DNA of 7,389 nucleotides. It comes from Actinomycetota bacterium (lineage in GTDB: Bacteria > Actinomycetota > Actinomycetes > S36-B12). A program made the position numbers and the translations under genes. Each line of letters opens with the position of its first letter. The first letter of the stretch is position 1. The notes beneath the pieces were generated by a model. It searched no databases. It had not been told where the DNA came from and saw nothing but the letters and a program-made list of their open reading frames with translations. This document shows, one piece after another, positions 5,304 to 7,389 of the stretch. The stretch spans positions 1 through 7,389 of the forward strand of contig WLLZ01000087.1 of NCBI GenBank assembly GCA_009700485.1, written 5' to 3'.

Positions 5304-6560
5304 GTGCGAAATGCACTTGGCGAAAGGCTTGCGCGCATGCCAGTCACTTACTTGATCGCGCCAGTACTTGCGGCAGCTGCTCTTTCGGCGGCTATCGCGC
5401 CAAGTGCGTTGGCGGCGCCAAATCCGATCACTATTTGGGTTGACGTCTCGCGCGCGGCCACTGTTTCAGAGTTTTTGAAGGACGGTTACCAAGGCCACCC
5501 GGTTAACGTAGTGACCAAAGAACTTTCAGCGATCAAAGCCGAACTCACAACAGTGCCGGCTGATCAAGCCCCCGATGTCATTTGGGCTGATAACACCTGG
5601 ACAGGTGAGCTCGCCGCCGCCTCTTTGATAGTGCCGTTGACACTGTCACCGGCTAAGAAGGCGTTGTTCGCCCCAAATGTTCTCTCGGGTTTTCAATTTG
5701 GGTTCAACTACTACGGGATCCCCGTGCAATACGAAACCTGGGCGCTGGTGACCAATGCTGCACTGGCACCGAAACCTCCAGCGACATTCGCGAAGTTGTC
5801 CACCAAAGCTTTGGCCCTTAAGGCGGCTGGCCGTGCTGATGTCGGCCTCGCCGTTGGTCAAGGGGTTAAGGGCAATGCTTACTTCACCTACCCCCTGTTT
5901 TCGGGTCTAGGTGGTTATATTTTCGGCAAGGACACCTCTGGCAGCCTGAACCCATTCGACGTTGGGGTTAACAACTCAGTCTTCCGCAAGAACACGAAAA
6001 TTATTGATGACTGGAACAGCACTGGTTTGATTAATTCTTCGGTTGATGTGGTGGCTGCTGAAGCCGCGTTCAAAGCGGGCCGCGCGCCTTTTTGGATTAC
6101 CGGGCCATGGAGTGCTTCGACATTGCAGGCCCTGAAGTTTAAGTACTTCATATCACCGGTGCCCCGAATCGATGCAAGTTTGGTCATGGCACCGCTGCTT
6201 GGTATCAAAGGCTTCATGGCGACCTCGTACGCGGAAGCCCACGGGTTGGGGGATGTAGTGCCGGGCCTAGTTGTCAAGAAACTCAGTGGTTCAACCTTCC
6301 AATCGAATATGGCGGCGATATCGCTGCGCGCCCCAGCGAATAAGAAGTCGACGTATAGCACTTCAATCGGCGGCCGGTTGGCGCAAGCATTCGGCACTGC
6401 TGGTGTTGACGGGGTGGCGATGCCTAATATCCCGCAGGCATCTTCAGTCTGGGGCCCGCTGAGCACCGCATGGGCGAAATCCACCAGTGGTTCAGAGGCG
6501 ACACCCGCGAAGAAGGCATTTTCGGCGGCGCAGGATGAAATACAAAAGGCAATTGGCTAA
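5304..6560 (+). CDS. MalE-like family 1 extracellular solute-binding protein, secreted without a lipobox
   Basis: From GTG 5304 the product is 418 residues. It opens with a Sec signal peptide: Arg-containing n-region, hydrophobic core (about residues 15-31), and AxA-type site PSALA, with cleavage expected after Ala37. The mature part has landmarks of sugar ABC-transporter binding proteins related to MalE: ITIWVDV near the N-terminus, APDVIWADNTWTGELA (about 89-104), YYGIPVQYETWALVTN (about 136-151) and KAGRAPFWITGPWS (about 257-270, matching the MalE NGPWAW region). An oligosaccharide or sugar ligand is likely, the exact one unknown. Two things are odd. The whole protein contains no Cys, so it cannot be a lipoprotein, the usual anchor for such proteins in Gram-positive bacteria. 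And no permease or ATPase gene is adjacent. Internal ATG 5337 is a less likely start. It is probably co-transcribed with the DUF3263 gene. Confidence 0.85.
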   Translation: MRNALGERLARMPVTYLIAPVLAAAALSAAIAPSALAAPNPITIWVDVSRAATVSEFLKDGYQGHPVNVVTKELSAIKAELTTVPADQAPDVIWADNTWTGELAAASLIVPLTLSPAKKALFAPNVLSGFQFGFNYYGIPVQYETWALVTNAALAPKPPATFAKLSTKALALKAAGRADVGLAVGQGVKGNAYFTYPLFSGLGGYIFGKDTSGSLNPFDVGVNNSVFRKNTKIIDDWNSTGLINSSVDVVAAEAAFKAGRAPFWITGPWSASTLQALKFKYFISPVPRIDASLVMAPLLGIKGFMATSYAEAHGLGDVVPGLVVKKLSGSTFQSNMAAISLRAPANKKSTYSTSIGGRLAQAFGTAGVDGVAMPNIPQASSVWGPLSTAWAKSTSGSEATPAKKAFSAAQDEIQKAIG

Positions 6561-7389
6561 TTGATCCGGCCGGCTACTTCAAGTGCCCTGCGTGATATCG
6601 CGACCCGCATCACCAACCAAGTTATGAAAGCTATAGAAATTAACAGGATGCCAATTCGCGATTGCGTGTTCCCGTTTCTAATTTGATACAGACCGTCGAT
6701 CATCGCCACCGCCGCCAACGCGGCCTGAGCCCAGGTTAGATTGACCAGACGGTTATTAATAAGCACTTCGAGCAGTGTTAAACCAATGAGTAACAGTCCA
6801 ATCGCCACTGCGAATACGCCAGCATTGGCCGCCTCCGTCGTCCCCGGGTCAGTCGAAGCGAAGATTGCCATTTCATCTGCTGCCGCTGTCACTCCTAATA
6901 TGAGGATGAAATGCGCAAAAACGATGCCTATCAATAATCTAGGGTGCGCGGGCTTCCGCTTACTAAATACACCCTCGAAATACGCTGTCGCCAGTGCCAA
7001 GTCAAAAATTACTATCAGGAAGAAGAATCGGTAGTCAGAACCTGCCGTGGTATTAGTTAGCACTCCTACAATATGGATCAAACTTTCGCCGATTGCGATC
7101 AAGAAAAGTAATCCGAGTCTCTCGCGAAGGTGATCAGGGTGTAGCGGAAAATCTTGACTCACGTTACGAAGAAATGAAAACAGGATTGGTGCCATGGTGA
7201 CTAAAAGTGCCAAAGCAAACACATAAAGGAGCGCTTCTTTTGAAAGTAGTACTCCCGCGAAACAAATGAAGGCACCAAGAGCAGTGCTGATTATTGAGAC
7301 CTTGAGCCCCTGAACCGGTATTCCAATCTGAATTCTGGCGAGCGTGTACATCCCTCCGATTGTGAGGAACACGAATCCCAAACTTATTA
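6557..7389 (-). CDS. LtrA (low temperature requirement A) family membrane protein, N-terminus beyond the window
   Basis: At least 277 codons are visible on the minus strand, and the frame stays open to the right edge, so the apparent TTG start at 7381 is probably internal. LtrA proteins are usually 350-400 residues, so roughly 100 N-terminal residues are missing. The diagnostic region is HLRERLGLLFLIAIGESLIH (residues 84-103 counted from 7381), the HxxERxGL...GES motif of the family. The rest is a string of hydrophobic membrane segments. LtrA was named from a Listeria gene needed for growth in the cold; its biochemical function is unknown. The stop TAG (6559-6557) interlocks with the binding-protein stop TAA (6558-6560). 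Base composition looks more AT-rich than the rest of the window. Confidence 0.8.
   Translation of the reverse strand, partial: ISLGFVFLTIGGMYTLARIQIGIPVQGLKVSIISTALGAFICFAGVLLSKEALLYVFALALLVTMAPILFSFLRNVSQDFPLHPDHLRERLGLLFLIAIGESLIHIVGVLTNTTAGSDYRFFFLIVIFDLALATAYFEGVFSKRKPAHPRLLIGIVFAHFILILGVTAAADEMAIFASTDPGTTEAANAGVFAVAIGLLLIGLTLLEVLINNRLVNLTWAQAALAAVAMIDGLYQIRNGNTQSRIGILLISIAFITWLVMRVAISRRALEVAGRIN

Noticed and set aside
4967..5347. 126-codon minus-strand open frame
   Set aside because: It is antisense to the whole DUF3263 gene, which has a strong ribosome binding site and a known domain.
5915..6484. 189-codon open frame on the minus strand
   Set aside because: It lies wholly inside the solute-binding protein gene, antisense, shows no recognisable domain, and the plus-strand product has clear MalE-like motifs.

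Overview
The window looks like chromosomal DNA from an actinobacterium (Actinomycetota) of moderate GC content, in the mid-50s percent by eye and well below Streptomyces or Mycobacterium. The best taxonomic marker is a DUF3263 gene, a family I know only from Actinobacteria. GTG and TTG starts and a probable leaderless gene with a TANNNT-type -10 box agree with this. I cannot name the genus; an uncultured freshwater or soil lineage would fit. No mobile element, CRISPR array, tRNA or rRNA was seen.

Left half (1-4000): a tryptophan-to-anthranilate kynurenine module. Reading leftward on the minus strand there is an alpha/beta-hydrolase kynurenine formamidase candidate (3183-3968), a 55-codon Trp-rich small ORF (2914-3081) ending in a terminator hairpin, then tryptophan 2,3-dioxygenase kynA (1440-2303) and kynureninase kynU (105-1388). 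A sugar/polyol kinase of the FGGY family starts 6 nt after kynU and runs off the left edge. An Lrp/AsnC-type regulator (2423-2875, plus strand) sits between the formamidase and kynA, divergent from kynA, and is the obvious candidate regulator. Together these enzymes would turn L-Trp into N-formylkynurenine, kynurenine, then anthranilate plus alanine.

Right half (4000-7389): a CPBP-family membrane protease (4066-4821) is divergent from the formamidase across a short intergenic region holding a perfect 9-bp inverted repeat. Then come a DUF3263 protein (4990-5292) and, 11 nt later, a secreted MalE-like solute-binding protein (5304-6560) that has no lipobox and no permease beside it. Its stop codon interlocks with that of a convergent LtrA-family membrane protein, which is cut by the right edge.

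The points most worth a second look are: the dioxygenase, whose distal-pocket His is Ser and whose substrate-binding Thr is Ser; the Trp-rich small ORF that ends inside a terminator in a Trp-catabolic locus; the non-lipidated orphan binding protein; and the kinase coupled to kynU. I saw no clearly new multi-gene system.
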